From Sphaerisporangium melleum (GTDB taxonomy: Bacteria; Actinomycetota; Actinomycetes; Streptosporangiales; Streptosporangiaceae): 64,000 nt of DNA. The stretch covers positions 1 through 64,000 of the forward strand of contig NZ_BMNT01000029.1 of assembly GCF_014646695.1 (NCBI RefSeq), in the 5' to 3' direction. Made by a program: the position numbers and the translations under genes. Each line of letters opens with the position of its first letter. Position 1 is the stretch's first letter. This document shows, piece after piece, positions 44,897 to 54,934 of the stretch. The notes under the pieces are model-generated. The model did no database searches, was not told the DNA's origin, and was given only the letters and a program-made list of their open reading frames with translations.

Positions 44897-45532
44897 TCAG
44901 TAGGCGGCCACGACCTGGTAGGAGCCGAAGATGCCGAGGTTCTTGTCGTGGTAGCGGGCGAGCGGGGAGGTGGTGGGCAGGTGCTCGGGACTGCGTTCCC
45001 ACTCGCGGTAGGCGGGCAGGTCGTCCCACTCGCTGAGCACGGCGTAGCGGCGGGGGTCGCGCAGGGAGCGCAGCAGTTCGTTTCCGCGTAGTCCGGGGCG
45101 TCCGGCCAGGGTGGTGCTGATCTGGTGGTAGGCCGTCTCGATGGAGCCCTTGTCGGACTCGGGTTCGTTGAGGTAGAGGGCGACGCGGACGCGGCCGGGC
45201 TGCTGGGCGGGTCGTTCGTCCAGGCGGGTGGAGACGAGCATGGGGGTCATCGAGGTGCCGGCCGGGTCGCGGTAGGGGTCCAGGCGCATGCGGTTGGCGG
45301 CGTGTTCGGGGCTGTGCTCGAACTCGTGGAACCGTTCCTCGTTCTCCCAGTCGCTGGTGACGTAGTAGACGCCGTCCTCGGTGGGGCTCTTGGCCATGGA
45401 CTGGCCGCGGTTGGCGGGATGGCGGGCGATGGTGGCGGCGATCTCGCGCCAGGTTCTTTCGAAGTCGCGTTCCATGCCGGGGTGGATGCGCATTCTGACC
45501 ATGACGCGGTAGACGCTGTCGTCGTGCTTCAT
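44897..45532 (-). CDS. Two-domain ABM-type monooxygenase
   Basis: 211 residues with two tandem antibiotic-biosynthesis-monooxygenase folds: residues 6-80 (YRVMVRMRIHPGMERDFERT, YYVTSDWENEERFHEFEHSP) and 115-200 (RVALYLNEPESDKGSIETAY, YAVLSEWDDLPAYREWERSP). ABM enzymes oxidise polyphenols without cofactor, often to quinones. ATG 45532 is chosen over GTG 45538. It lies 70 bp after the aromatase gene in the PKS operon and is the best candidate for ring oxidation because no flavin hydroxylase is present. Confidence 0.85.
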   Translation of the reverse strand: MKHDDSVYRVMVRMRIHPGMERDFERTWREIAATIARHPANRGQSMAKSPTEDGVYYVTSDWENEERFHEFEHSPEHAANRMRLDPYRDPAGTSMTPMLVSTRLDERPAQQPGRVRVALYLNEPESDKGSIETAYHQISTTLAGRPGLRGNELLRSLRDPRRYAVLSEWDDLPAYREWERSPEHLPTTSPLARYHDKNLGIFGSYQVVAAY

Positions 45533-45602
45533 GCCCACTGTTCTCTTTTCTCTGTGTCGTGTGTGGTGCTTTCCGGTGCCGTGGTGGGGGAGTGGGCGGG
45601 GG

Positions 45603-46091
<489 letters not shown>

Positions 46092-46343
46092 TCAGGCCGC
46101 GAGCCGGCGGTTGACGTAGTCGACGGCCGCCTGCGGGGTCTTCATCTCGTCGACGGCGTCGTCGGGGATGCGTACGCCGAGTTCCTGCTGGATGCGGGCG
46201 GCCATCTCCAAGACGGCGAGTGAGTCGTATCCGAGGTCGGTGAAGGGGATCTCCCCGATGTCGTCGGCGAGGTCGAGGCTTTCGGGGACTCCGGCGCAGC
46301 CGCCCATGATGCGTCTCATGTCGTCGAGGGTGAAGGTCGTCAT
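46092..46343 (-). CDS. Type II PKS acyl carrier protein
   Basis: 83 residues. The phosphopantetheine Ser is in FTDLGYDSLAVLEMAARIQ, with helix I FTLDDMRRIMGGCAGVPESL. It carries the growing chain between KS/CLF and the cyclases. GGAGAACGAC precedes the ATG. It lies between CLF and aromatase, the standard order. Confidence 0.95.
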   Translation of the reverse strand: MTTFTLDDMRRIMGGCAGVPESLDLADDIGEIPFTDLGYDSLAVLEMAARIQQELGVRIPDDAVDEMKTPQAAVDYVNRRLAA

Positions 46344-46382
46344 GTCGTTCTCCGTTTCCGGTGGCTGGGGAGGTCTTAAGGG

Positions 46383-47627
46383 TCAGGGTGCGGTGACCAG
46401 CAGGGCCGCGTTGAAGCCGCCGTGCCCGCGGGCGAGGACGAGTGCGTTGCGTACGGGCCCGTCTCTGGGGGTGGCGCGCACCAGGTCGAGTTCGCATGCG
46501 GGGTCGGCGGCGCGTACGCCGACGGTGGGGGGGATGACGCCGTCGCGGACCGACAGCAGTGCCGTGGCCACGTCGAGTGCGGCGCCGCCGGCGTACAGGC
46601 GTCCGGTCATGGTCTTGGGTGCGGTGACGGGTACGCCGTAGGGGCCGAAGACGGTGGCGATGGCGTGTGCTTCGGCGAGGTCGTGGCCGGGTGTGCCGTG
46701 TGCGTCGGCGAAGACGACGTCGACGTCGCCGGGGGTGACGCCGGCTTCGCGCAGGGCCAGGGTGATGGCCCGGCCGAGGTTGGAGCGCGGTTGTCGGCCG
46801 GGTTCGGGTCGTGGGTCGAATGTGGCGCCGTATCCGGCGATGGCGCCGTAGGGGCGGGCGCCGCGTGCTCGGGCGGCCGTCTCCTCTTCCATGATGAGCA
46901 TGGCGCCGCCTTCGCCGGGGACGTAGCCGCACGCGTCGGTGTCGAAGGGCAGGTAGGCCCGTTCGGGGTCGTCGCGGGGGCTGAGCATGCCGGTGGCGAT
47001 CTGGGCGACCAGGCCGTAGGGGCACAGTGAGGCGTCGGTGCCGCCGGTGACCACGATGGTGGCGTCCTGGCGGAGCAGGCGTCTGGCCTGGGCCATGACG
47101 TCCAGGCCGCCGGCCTGTTCGGCGCAGATGACCCCGCATGGGCCGCGCATGCCGTAGCGGATGGAGATCTGGCCGGTGGTGGCGGCGTAGAACCAGGCGA
47201 TCGACTGGTAGACGCCGACGTACTGGGGTCCTTGGCTCCAGAGTTTCTCGATTTCGCGCTGGCCGAATTCGGTGCCGCCGGAGGAGCTGGCGGTGACGAC
47301 GGCCATTTCGTATTCGGGTAGGTCGCCGGGTTTGACGCCTGCGTCGTGCAGGGCCATGTCGGCGGCGGCGAGGCCGAGGTGGCTCCAGTGGTCGGTCTGT
47401 ACGGCGAGCCGGCTGGGGACGTGTTCGGTGTCGTCGAATTCGGTGACCTCGCCGGCGACGCGGACGGGGTAGCGGGTGGCGTCGAAGCGGGTGATGCGTC
47501 CGAGGCCGCTTTTGCCGTCGAGTGTGGCCTGCCAGTAGGCGTGGGTGCCCAGGCCGTTGGGGGCGGTGACGCCGATGCCGGTGACCACGGGGCGGGTGGC
47601 CCGCCGGTCGGGTCGGGGTTCAGTCAT
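46383..47627 (-). CDS. Chain length factor (KSbeta)
   Basis: 414 residues of the thiolase fold. The active-site position reads [16 protein letters not shown], with Gln where KSalpha has Cys, the mark of a [20 protein letters not shown] and [20 protein letters not shown] follow. Paired with KSalpha it sets chain length and decarboxylates malonyl-ACP. ATG 47627 overlaps the KSalpha end by 8 bp (ATGACTGA), so the two are coupled for equal expression. Confidence 0.95.
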   Translation of the reverse strand: MTEPRPDRRATRPVVTGIGVTAPNGLGTHAYWQATLDGKSGLGRITRFDATRYPVRVAGEVTEFDDTEHVPSRLAVQTDHWSHLGLAAADMALHDAGVKPGDLPEYEMAVVTASSSGGTEFGQREIEKLWSQGPQYVGVYQSIAWFYAATTGQISIRYGMRGPCGVICAEQAGGLDVMAQARRLLRQDATIVVTGGTDASLCPYGLVAQIATGMLSPRDDPERAYLPFDTDACGYVPGEGGAMLIMEEETAARARGARPYGAIAGYGATFDPRPEPGRQPRSNLGRAITLALREAGVTPGDVDVVFADAHGTPGHDLAEAHAIATVFGPYGVPVTAPKTMTGRLYAGGAALDVATALLSVRDGVIPPTVGVRAADPACELDLVRATPRDGPVRNALVLARGHGGFNAALLVTAP

Positions 47628-48984
47628 GGTGGCCTCCCCGGCCGGTGTCCCCCGGGTCGCGGGCCAGGAGCATCGCCGTCTGGAATCCGCCGAATCCGCT
47701 GCCGACGCTGAGGACGACGTCGACGGGTTGTTCGCGGGCGGTGAGCGGCACGTAGTCGAGGTCGCATTCGGGGTCGGCGGTGTGCAGGTTGGCGGTGGGC
47801 GGGACGAGGTTGTGGGTGATGGCCAGGACGCAGGCGGCGATCTCGATGGAGCCGATGGCGCCGAGTGAGTGTCCGATCATGGATTTGATGGAGCTGACGG
47901 GCGCCTGGTAGGCGTGGTGGCCGAGGGCGTCTTTGAAGGCGGCGGTCTCGTGGCGGTCGTTCTGGCGGGTGCCCGAGCCGTGGGCGTTGATGTAGTCGAT
48001 GTCGCCGGGGTCCAGGCGTGCCTGTCCCAGGGCGGCTCTGATGGCTTCGGCCATTTCCCGGCCGTCGGGTTTGAGGCCGGTCATGTGGTAGGCGTTGCTG
48101 CGGCTGGCGAATCCGACGATCTCGGCGTGGATGCGGGCGCCGCGGCGCAGGGCGGCTTGGCGTTCTTCCAGGACCATGACGGCCGATCCTTCGCCGAGGA
48201 CGAATCCGTTGCGGTCGAGGTCGAAGGGTCGTGAGGCGTGTGCCGGGTCGTCGTTGCTGGGTGAGGTGGCTTTGATGGCGTCGAAGCAGGCGACGGTGAT
48301 GGGTGAGATGGGTGCGTCGGTGGCGCCGGCGAGTACGGCGTCGGCGCTGCCTTCTTTGACGAGCTGGTAGCCGTGGCCGACGGCGTCGAGGCCGGCGGTG
48401 CAGCCGGTGGAGATGAGTGCGACCGGTCCTTCGGCGCCGCCGGCCCAGGCCACTTCGGTGGCGATGGTGCTGGGGACCATGTACCCGTAGAGCTGGGGTA
48501 CGCCGTAGGCGGGGTCGACCAGCCAGGTGCGTCCGCCGTCGCTGAGGACGACGTACTCCTCTTCCAGGCCCATGGTGCATCCGACGGCGCTGCCAATGGA
48601 GACGCCCAGGCGTTCGGGTGGGATGGTGGTGGTGAGGCCGCTGTCGGTCAGGGCTTCGCGGGCGCTGACCACGCCGAGTTGGGCGGCGCGGTCCATGCGG
48701 CGTGCCTCTTGGGGGGACAGGCCGCGGGCGGCCGGGTCGAAGTCGCATTCGGCGGCGATCTGTGAGCGGAAGCCGGTTGCGTCGAAGAGGCTGATGGTGC
48801 GGGTGGCGGTCCGCCCGGCGCTGATCAGGTCCCAGAACGCGGGGGTGCCGATGCCGCCGGGGGCGGTGACGCCGAGGCCGGTGATGACGACTCTTCGCTG
48901 GTTGCGGGTGCGCCGGGTGGCGGTTCTGGCGGGCCGGGTGCGGGTGTGGCGCCGGGGGGCGGTGCGGGTGCCGGTCTGGCTCAC
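47620..48984 (-). CDS. Ketosynthase alpha subunit (KSalpha)
   Basis: 454 residues. An Arg/Thr-rich N-terminal extension of about 28 residues precedes [20 protein letters not shown]. The nucleophile Cys is in [20 protein letters not shown], catalytic His residues are in [15 protein letters not shown] and [12 protein letters not shown], and [20 protein letters not shown] is conserved. GTG 48984 overlaps the cupin stop (GTGA). With CLF and ACP it forms the minimal PKS that condenses malonyl units. Confidence 0.95.
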   Translation of the reverse strand: MSQTGTRTAPRRHTRTRPARTATRRTRNQRRVVITGLGVTAPGGIGTPAFWDLISAGRTATRTISLFDATGFRSQIAAECDFDPAARGLSPQEARRMDRAAQLGVVSAREALTDSGLTTTIPPERLGVSIGSAVGCTMGLEEEYVVLSDGGRTWLVDPAYGVPQLYGYMVPSTIATEVAWAGGAEGPVALISTGCTAGLDAVGHGYQLVKEGSADAVLAGATDAPISPITVACFDAIKATSPSNDDPAHASRPFDLDRNGFVLGEGSAVMVLEERQAALRRGARIHAEIVGFASRSNAYHMTGLKPDGREMAEAIRAALGQARLDPGDIDYINAHGSGTRQNDRHETAAFKDALGHHAYQAPVSSIKSMIGHSLGAIGSIEIAACVLAITHNLVPPTANLHTADPECDLDYVPLTAREQPVDVVLSVGSGFGGFQTAMLLARDPGDTGRGGHHD

Positions 48985-49400
48985 CGCGGGCTCCCTGCCG
49001 GGGTGCCGTCGGCGGCCTGTTCGGTGTCGACGTGGCCGAGTTCGGGCCGGGGTGCGAGGGGGCTGGCGTGGAAGACCATGCACGCTTCCTCGTCGCCGGT
49101 GTTGTCGACGCGGTGGCGGACGGTTTTGGGCACCATGAGGGCGTCGCCGGGGTTGAGGGTGATCTCCTGGCCGCCGTCGATGCGGGCGGTGACGGTGCCG
49201 TGGACGAGGTACATGAACTCTTCGGAGTAGGGGTGGTAGTGCTCGACGAAGTGTTCGCCGGGTTTGAGGTAGGCCACGCCCATGAAGCCGGAGGTGGCGC
49301 CGGCGGTCTTGGGGCCGAGCAGTACGCGGATGTCGCCGCCGCGGCGGTGGTTGGGTGTGACGTTGGCGGCGTTGAACTTCTGCAGGCGGATGTCAGGCAT
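48981..49400 (-). CDS. Cupin-domain protein of the spore-pigment type (WhiE ORFII-like)
   Basis: 139 residues. One double-stranded beta-helix has metal-ligand motif 1 [20 protein letters not shown] (His-x-His ... Glu) and motif 2 [18 protein letters not shown]. Cupins at this position, just before KSalpha, are a hallmark of whiE/cur/sch clusters. The role is probably in cyclization or oxidation but is not established. It overlaps the cyclase gene by 8 bp and KSalpha by 4 bp. Confidence 0.88.
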   Translation of the reverse strand: MPDIRLQKFNAANVTPNHRRGGDIRVLLGPKTAGATSGFMGVAYLKPGEHFVEHYHPYSEEFMYLVHGTVTARIDGGQEITLNPGDALMVPKTVRHRVDNTGDEEACMVFHASPLAPRPELGHVDTEQAADGTPAGSPR

Positions 49401-49722
49401 GGCCGTCGGCCTCCCAGGTGTAGAAGGGTTCGGCCATGGCGTCTTTGGGTTCGCGCCAGCCGGGGTCGTAGGGGCGGATGTGTTCGGCGAGTCGCTGGTT
49501 GATGTCGCCGTACAGGGGGTGGCTGCGTGCCTTGTAGAGGTTGGGCGTGATGTCGTGGTCGGCTTCGACGAGGTGGAAGTAGAGGTCGTGGAAGCGGAAC
49601 AGCGTGCGGCGTGACACTCCGATCAGGTGTGGCAGGTCGCTCGCGTCCGAGTCGGCGAAGATCTTCGCTACGGCTTCGGTCTCGGAGGGTTCCATTCGCG
49701 CGACGATTAGCGTGCGGTGCAC
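49393..49722 (-). CDS. TcmI-like polyketide cyclase (WhiE ORFVII-like)
   Basis: 109 residues from GTG 49722: HRTLIVARMEPSETEAVAKI, FADSDASDLPHLIGVSRRTL, FRFHDLYFHLVEADHDITPN, PYDPGWREPKDAMAEPFYTW. This is the ferredoxin-like TcmI cyclase family, which closes later rings of polyaromatic polyketides. GTG is chosen because AAGGAG lies 8 bases upstream. It is the first gene of the PKS operon. Confidence 0.93.
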   Translation of the reverse strand: MHRTLIVARMEPSETEAVAKIFADSDASDLPHLIGVSRRTLFRFHDLYFHLVEADHDITPNLYKARSHPLYGDINQRLAEHIRPYDPGWREPKDAMAEPFYTWEADGHA

Positions 49723-49745
49723 CAGATGTCTCCTTTCGCTCGCAA

Positions 49746-49758
49746 GCAGCAATGCTGC
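49746..49758. promoter_or_regulatory. Palindrome before the PKS operon
   Basis: GCAGCA-A-TGCTGC is a perfect 6-bp dyad 24 bp upstream of the first operon gene, in the 397-bp gap 49723-50119. It is a candidate operator for the PKS promoter. The rest of the gap holds one doubtful 64-codon minus frame (49774-49968) and nothing else recognised. Confidence 0.4.
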
Positions 49759-50119
49759 GCGAATCTCCTGGTTTCATGCTGATGCGGCGCTAGTGTCGGA
49801 ATTGCCGCCTGAAGCGCTTCCCGGTCCCCGCGTACAAGACCGGTGGCCTGGGGCTTGCGTGACGCCGGCCGAGACCTCGACGCCGGCGGGGTTCATGCGG
49901 ATGGCCCTCCCGTCCCGGCGGTGGCGCAGGCTCGCCTCGATCCCGGTGACCTCCGGGTCGGCCTGCAAGGCCGCTCATGGACCGCAAGTGCGGGCGGCGT
50001 CACCGCTCACCGGAGGGCTCGCGCCTGCTGACGAGATGGGCGTACGACCGCTGTGAGCGGTGGTCGAGGGGCGGGTCGGAGTGGCGCTCCCATGCCGCAC
50101 CGGTGGAGGCCGGCCGGGG

Positions 50120-52066
50120 TCAGGGGACGCGGACGGCGGTGCCGGTGAGGGGTTCGGCCGGCACGGTCAGCGGCGACGGCCGCTTCGCCGCCGCCTCCGT
50201 CGGCATGCCGGCGGGTTCGGGGTGCCCGGGCGCCGCGGTGGCGGGCGGTTCGGGTTCGGCGCGGCCGTCCAGTTCCCGCTCCAGGCATTCACGTGCGTAC
50301 AGCCGGACCAGTTCGTGCATGGCGTAGTGCACCTCACCCGCCGGGGTGGTGTGCGCCGACAGCAGGCAGCGGTCGGCCAGGCGGGCCAGCAGCCGCTCGG
50401 CGTGGCCGCTCTGGCAGCCCAGCAGCGCCGCCGCCCGCCGGCTGGTGACCTGCGGTGTCCGCAGCAGGCTCAGCAGCCGGAACAGGCCGCGCTCGCCGTC
50501 GCCGAGTTGCTCGTAGGCGGCGTGGAAGGCGGTGCGCACGTCCAGGTCGGCCACGCGCAGATCCGACAGGCGCGAGCGGGGGTCCTCCAGCCGCTCGGCG
50601 AACATGGCCGGGGTGAGGCCCTGACCTGCGGCCAGCCGGGATCCGGCGCACCGCAGGGCGAGTGGCAGCCGGCCGCACAGGTGCACGATGCGCCGGGCGG
50701 CGGTGTGGTCGGCCCGGACCCGGTCCGGGCCGATGATCCTGGCCAGCAGCTCCAGCCCTTCGTCCTCGGTGAGGGGGTCGATGCCGATCATGTGGGCGCC
50801 GGCGAAGCCGTGCAGCGGGACGCAGCTGGTCACGATGACCGCACAGCCGCCGGAGCCGGGCAGCAGCGGCTGGATCTGGGCGTACCCGGCGGCGTCGTCG
50901 AGGACGATGAGCACCTGGCGGTCGCTGCACCAGGTGCGGAACAGCTTGCTGCGCTCGTCGCGGTCGGCGGGGATGTCGGCCGCGGGGACGCCGGCGGCGC
51001 GCAGGAACCCGGCCAGCACCTCCGAGGGGTCGGCGGGGGCGCCCGTCCCGCCGAGTTCGGCGAAGAACTGGCCGCAGGGGAAGGCGGCACGGGCCTGGTG
51101 GGCGGCGTGGACGGCCAGGGTGGTCCGGCCGGTCCCGGGCATCCCGCTGATGCAGATCACCCGTACGGCGGTCCCGCATCCGGCCGGGCGTGACAGGACG
51201 GCGGCGATGCGCTCGCCGGGCTCGGCGCGGCCCACGAAGTCGGCGATGTCGGGCGGGAGCTGGGCCGGTCGTACCGCGGCGGGCGGGGGCGCCTGCGGCG
51301 GGACCGCCGGGAGCGGCGGCTCAAGACCCGGGTCGGCCGACAGCAGGCGCTGCTGCAGGCGGCTCAGCGCGGGGGAGGGTTCCAGGCCGAGTTGCCCGAC
51401 CAGCACCTGGCGCAGGTTCTGGAACACCTCCAGTGCCTCGCCGCGCCGGCCGGCCCGGTAGAGGGCGGTCATGAGTTTGGCGTAGAAGTCCTCGTTGAGG
51501 GGGTGGGTGGCGATGAGTTCCTTCAGTTCGCTGATCAGTTCGTGGTGGCGGCCCAGGCGAAGGTCGGCGTCAAGGCGCAGGTGCAGGGCGCGTAGCCGGC
51601 CCTCTTCCAGGCGGGTGATCTGCGCCGAGAGCAGTTCGCCCGCGGCCAGGTCGGCGAGCGCGGGACCGCGCCATAGGGCGAGGGCCCGGGTGAGGGTCTG
51701 GGTGGCGTGGGCGGGGTCGTCGTGTTCGAGCGCGTTCCACCCGTCGGCGACCAGCCGGTCGAAGCGGTGGGCGTCGATGGTCTCGGGGGCGGTGGCGAGC
51801 AGGTAGCCGTACGGCTGGGTGATCACGGTGGCCGGGCCGCCGGTGCCGAGCATCTTGCGCAGCTTGTAGACATAGGTGTGCAGGGTGGGCAGGGCGGTCG
51901 CCGGGGGGTGTTCGCCCCACAGTTCGTCGATGAGTTCACGGGTCGAGACGATCTGGTTGTGCCGTAGCACGAGCATGGCCAGGACCGCGCGGACCTTGCC
52001 GGCGCTGGGCGTCAGATCGGCGCCGCCGTCGACGACTTGCAGCGAACCGAGAACCCGGAACTCCAT
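50120..52066 (-). CDS. SARP-family pathway regulator with NTPase domain (AfsR-like)
   Basis: 648 residues. Residues 1-95 are the OmpR-like DNA-binding domain (FRVLGSLQVVDGGADLTPSA, VVSTRELID-type helix, TYVYKLRKML). Residues 97-245 are the bacterial transcriptional activation domain (DAHRFDRLVADGWNALEHDD, RGEALEVFQNLRQVLVGQLG). An NB-ARC-like module from about 275 has a P-loop SGMPGTGRTTLAVH, with Arg replacing the usual Lys, and Walker B VLIVLDDAAG. The TPR region of full AfsR is missing. It lies directly upstream of the PKS operon on the same strand and divergent from the carboxylase genes, and probably activates both. GGAG precedes ATG 52066. Confidence 0.9.
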   Translation of the reverse strand: MEFRVLGSLQVVDGGADLTPSAGKVRAVLAMLVLRHNQIVSTRELIDELWGEHPPATALPTLHTYVYKLRKMLGTGGPATVITQPYGYLLATAPETIDAHRFDRLVADGWNALEHDDPAHATQTLTRALALWRGPALADLAAGELLSAQITRLEEGRLRALHLRLDADLRLGRHHELISELKELIATHPLNEDFYAKLMTALYRAGRRGEALEVFQNLRQVLVGQLGLEPSPALSRLQQRLLSADPGLEPPLPAVPPQAPPPAAVRPAQLPPDIADFVGRAEPGERIAAVLSRPAGCGTAVRVICISGMPGTGRTTLAVHAAHQARAAFPCGQFFAELGGTGAPADPSEVLAGFLRAAGVPAADIPADRDERSKLFRTWCSDRQVLIVLDDAAGYAQIQPLLPGSGGCAVIVTSCVPLHGFAGAHMIGIDPLTEDEGLELLARIIGPDRVRADHTAARRIVHLCGRLPLALRCAGSRLAAGQGLTPAMFAERLEDPRSRLSDLRVADLDVRTAFHAAYEQLGDGERGLFRLLSLLRTPQVTSRRAAALLGCQSGHAERLLARLADRCLLSAHTTPAGEVHYAMHELVRLYARECLERELDGRAEPEPPATAAPGHPEPAGMPTEAAAKRPSPLTVPAEPLTGTAVRVP

Positions 52067-52365
52067 GTGATCTCCGCAATCGATCGGCGAGGTCGTCCGG
52101 GCGGGCGGCGCGCCGTGCCGCCCTTGGTGCCCGGGTGTGCCTGGTGGACCTCTCGAATTTAGATGAACCCGCTTATCCGAACTTCCGGAAAGATGGCTCA
52201 TGAGGACAAAATCTCCTAAAAAGTCCCGGTCTAGTACTATATTCTTTACCGTGTACGGGATTTCGGAATAACGTGCATACCTCCAGGTAGGGGACGTCCG
52301 GTGGCCGATGGGCGGCGTCGATGGAATAACCCACTTATTTCCGGATAAGTCGCTTATGTAGCTAT
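52067..52365. promoter_or_regulatory. AT-rich SARP / carboxylase divergent control region
   Basis: Unlike its surroundings this stretch is AT-rich. It contains repeats: TTCCGGA at 52184-52190 and 52339-52345, TTTCGGA at 52261-52267, GGAATAAC at 52265-52272 and 52323-52330, and CTTAT at 52173, 52334 and 52353. Repeated short elements next to promoters are how SARPs bind, so this is the likely target of the adjacent regulator, driving itself and the acc genes. The gap to the AccDA start continues to 52549. Confidence 0.6.
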
Positions 52366-52549
52366 ATGGTGTGCGTGGCCGGCGGTGCCCGGGCCGGCTC
52401 GGCATCCCCCGCCGAGCGGCCGCCGGCGCTCCAGCGGTGCTCCAGTGCGCTCCCAGCGGGCGACCAGCGGACGGGCGCATCGTTGCGGGACGGGAAGGCC
52501 CGCCATGACGCCGCGCGCCGGCCGTCCCGCCAGGCAGGGGAGGAATGCC

Positions 52550-54241
52550 ATGCGACCGCACGCTCCTTCGGCGGCCGTCCCGCGGGCGGGCGGCGGCGCC
52601 GCGACGTCGCGGTGGATCCGCTGCCCCGGCTGCCACGATCTGCTGTACGCCGAGCACCACCGCAGGAACCTGATGGTGTGCTCCGGCTGCGGGCACCACG
52701 GCCGGCTCGGCGCCCGCGAACGGGTGGACCGGCTCTTCGACCCCGGGACGGCCACCCCGCTCGCCGCCGCGCCCACCCTGGCCGACCCGCTGGGGTTCAC
52801 CGGCTACGCCGGCCGCCTGGAACGGGCCCGCGACGACAGCGGCCTGCCCGAGGCGGCGATCTGCGTATCGGCGTTCCTGAACGGCCGGCGCGTCGTCGCC
52901 GCGGTCATGGACTTCGCCTTCATGGGCGGCAGCCTGGGCTGCGCGGTGGGCGAGCGCGTCACCGCCGCCGCCGAGCACGCCCTGGCCACCCGCACGCCCC
53001 TGGTGGTGGTGACCGCCTCCGGCGGCGCCCGCATGCAGGAGGGCGCGCTGGCGCTCATGCAGATGGCCAAGACCGCCCAGGCCATGGCCGACCTGGACGA
53101 GGCGGGGGTGCTCACCCTCACCGTGGTGACCGACCCCACCTACGGGGGCGTCGCCGCCTCCTACGCCACCCTGGCCGACGTCATCCTCGCCGAGGCGGGG
53201 GCCCGCATGGGATTCGCCGGCCCCCGGGTGATCGCGGGGACCTTCGGGCAGAGCCTGCCGGAGGGCTTCCAGACCGCCGAGACCCTGCTCGCGGGCGGCC
53301 TGGTGGACGACGTGCGCCCGCGAGGCGAGCTGCGGCCCGCGCTGGCCGGCCTGCTCGCGGCCGCCGGCTGGGCGGCCGAGGGCCGCCCGGTCCCGCACAC
53401 CTGGAAGGACACCGGCGCCCACCTGGTGCGCCACCCGGCCGCGCTGCCCGAGCGGGACGCCTGGCAGGCGGTCGCCCTGGCCCGCGACCCCGGCCGCCCC
53501 ACCACGTTGGACTACGCCGCGTGCTTGCTGGAGGACTTCCACGAGCTGCACGGCGACCGGATGTCGGGGGACTGCCCGGCCATCGTCGGCGGCGTCGGCC
53601 GCCTGGGCGGGGTGCCGGTCGTGCTCATCGGGCACCAGAAAGGCCACGACACCCGCGAGCTGGCCGCCCGCGGGTTCGGCATGGGCACCCCGGCCGGGTT
53701 CCGCAAGGCCGCGCGGCTGATGCGCCTGGCCGGCAAGCTCGGCCTGCCGGTGGTCACGCTGGTGGACACCCCGGGCGCCTGCGCCGGGGTGGAGGCCGAA
53801 CGCGGCGGGCAGGCCCACGCCATCGCCGCGAACCTGCGCCTGATGTCCACGCTGCCGGTGCCGGTGGTCGCCGTCGTCACCGGAGAGGGCGGCAGCGGAG
53901 GGGCGCTGGCCCTGGCCGTGGCCGACCGGGTGCTGGCCCTGGGCAACGCCGTCTACTCGGTGATCAGCCCCGAGGGCTGCGCCGCCATCTTGTGGCGCGA
54001 GGCCGGCGCGGCGCCGCGCGCCGCCGCCGATCTGCGGCTCACCGCCCGCGACCTGCTGGCCCACGGGGTGATCGACGCGGTGGTGCCCGAACCGGACGGC
54101 GGCGCGCACCGCGACCCCGCGCTCGCCGCCCGCCTGCTCGGCGGCGCCCTGACCGCGACGCTGCACGAGCTGGCCCGGGCCGACCCCGCCGAGCTCGTGG
54201 CCCGGCGCCGGCGCCGCTTCCGCCGTTTCGGCCTGGCCTGA
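52550..54241 (+). CDS. Fused acetyl-CoA carboxylase carboxyltransferase (AccD-AccA)
   Basis: 563 residues. Residues 20-55 form a four-Cys zinc ribbon ([10 protein letters not shown] ... MVCSGCGHH). The beta domain follows ([52 protein letters not shown]). From about 300 comes the alpha domain ([80 protein letters not shown]). Separate AccD and AccA subunits are thus one chain. It transfers CO2 from biotin to acetyl-CoA, giving malonyl-CoA. ATG 52550 follows GGGGAGGA. First gene of the acc operon, beside the PKS. Confidence 0.92.
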   Translation: MRPHAPSAAVPRAGGGAATSRWIRCPGCHDLLYAEHHRRNLMVCSGCGHHGRLGARERVDRLFDPGTATPLAAAPTLADPLGFTGYAGRLERARDDSGLPEAAICVSAFLNGRRVVAAVMDFAFMGGSLGCAVGERVTAAAEHALATRTPLVVVTASGGARMQEGALALMQMAKTAQAMADLDEAGVLTLTVVTDPTYGGVAASYATLADVILAEAGARMGFAGPRVIAGTFGQSLPEGFQTAETLLAGGLVDDVRPRGELRPALAGLLAAAGWAAEGRPVPHTWKDTGAHLVRHPAALPERDAWQAVALARDPGRPTTLDYAACLLEDFHELHGDRMSGDCPAIVGGVGRLGGVPVVLIGHQKGHDTRELAARGFGMGTPAGFRKAARLMRLAGKLGLPVVTLVDTPGACAGVEAERGGQAHAIAANLRLMSTLPVPVVAVVTGEGGSGGALALAVADRVLALGNAVYSVISPEGCAAILWREAGAAPRAAADLRLTARDLLAHGVIDAVVPEPDGGAHRDPALAARLLGGALTATLHELARADPAELVARRRRRFRRFGLA

Positions 54242-54425
54242 GGGCCACCGGCCCACCTGGATCGCACCGGACCGGCGCCTCACCCCGGCCCTCCGGGGGG
54301 AGAGTGCGGCTCCGGCGGACCACGAGCACCCGCACGCCGCGCCCGGTGGATGCGGCCACCGGCAGCGTCGGAGCACCAAGCCACCGCATAGCCGCACGGC
54401 ATGAACGTCCGGACAAGGAGGACAC

Positions 54426-54902
54426 ATGACAGCCGAACCCGCACCTTCGCAGGAGGGCGAGCGTGTGCTGGACTGGGTGACCCGCCACGCAGCCCGGCTG
54501 GCCGGCACCGGACCGGCCCCGCTGCGCCGGATCACCGTCTCCACCGCCACGCTGGCCGTGCACGTGGAGTGGGCGCCGCCTCCGGCCGGCGGCGCCGCAC
54601 CGCCGGCCTGCCCGGCCGTGGAGGGGACCCCGGCCGCCGCCGCGCGGCAGGACGCCATCATGGTGACCTCGCCCATGGTCGGCACCTTCTACCGCGCCCG
54701 CGAGCCGGGAGCCGCGCCCTTCGTGGAGATCGGCGACCTCGTCGAGCCGGGCCAGCAGATCGGCATCGTCGAGGCGATGAAGCTGATGAACGCCGTCCAG
54801 GCCGAGCACGGCGGCCGGGTGGCCGAGGTCATCGCCGCCGACGGCGCCCCGGTCCAGTACGAGGAGCCCCTGCTGGCCCTGGTGCCCGACGACCGAGCCT
54901 GA
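54426..54902 (+). CDS. accB: Biotin carboxyl carrier protein
   Basis: 158 residues. The C-terminal biotinyl domain has IVEAMKLMNAVQAEHGGRVA with the target Lys in EAMKLMN. Before it lies MVTSPMVGTFYRAREPGAAP, the usual AccB thumb-containing start. The N-terminal half is helical then Pro/Ala linker. AAGGAGGACAC precedes ATG. It carries CO2 between AccC and AccDA. Confidence 0.95.
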   Translation: MTAEPAPSQEGERVLDWVTRHAARLAGTGPAPLRRITVSTATLAVHVEWAPPPAGGAAPPACPAVEGTPAAAARQDAIMVTSPMVGTFYRAREPGAAPFVEIGDLVEPGQQIGIVEAMKLMNAVQAEHGGRVAEVIAADGAPVQYEEPLLALVPDDRA

Positions 54903-54934
54903 CCGCCGCCCCGAGCCCGCCCACCTGGAGCGTC

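Noticed and set aside
49774-49968. 64-codon minus frame before the PKS operon
   Set aside because: There is no ribosome site, no recognisable motif and poor codon pattern at both ends. It may be a decayed gene but cannot be supported.
52067-54685. Extension of the SARP frame upstream to about 1500 codons
   Set aside because: The protein begins naturally at ATG 52066 with a ribosome site. The upstream part is antisense to AccDA and AccB and has no domain.
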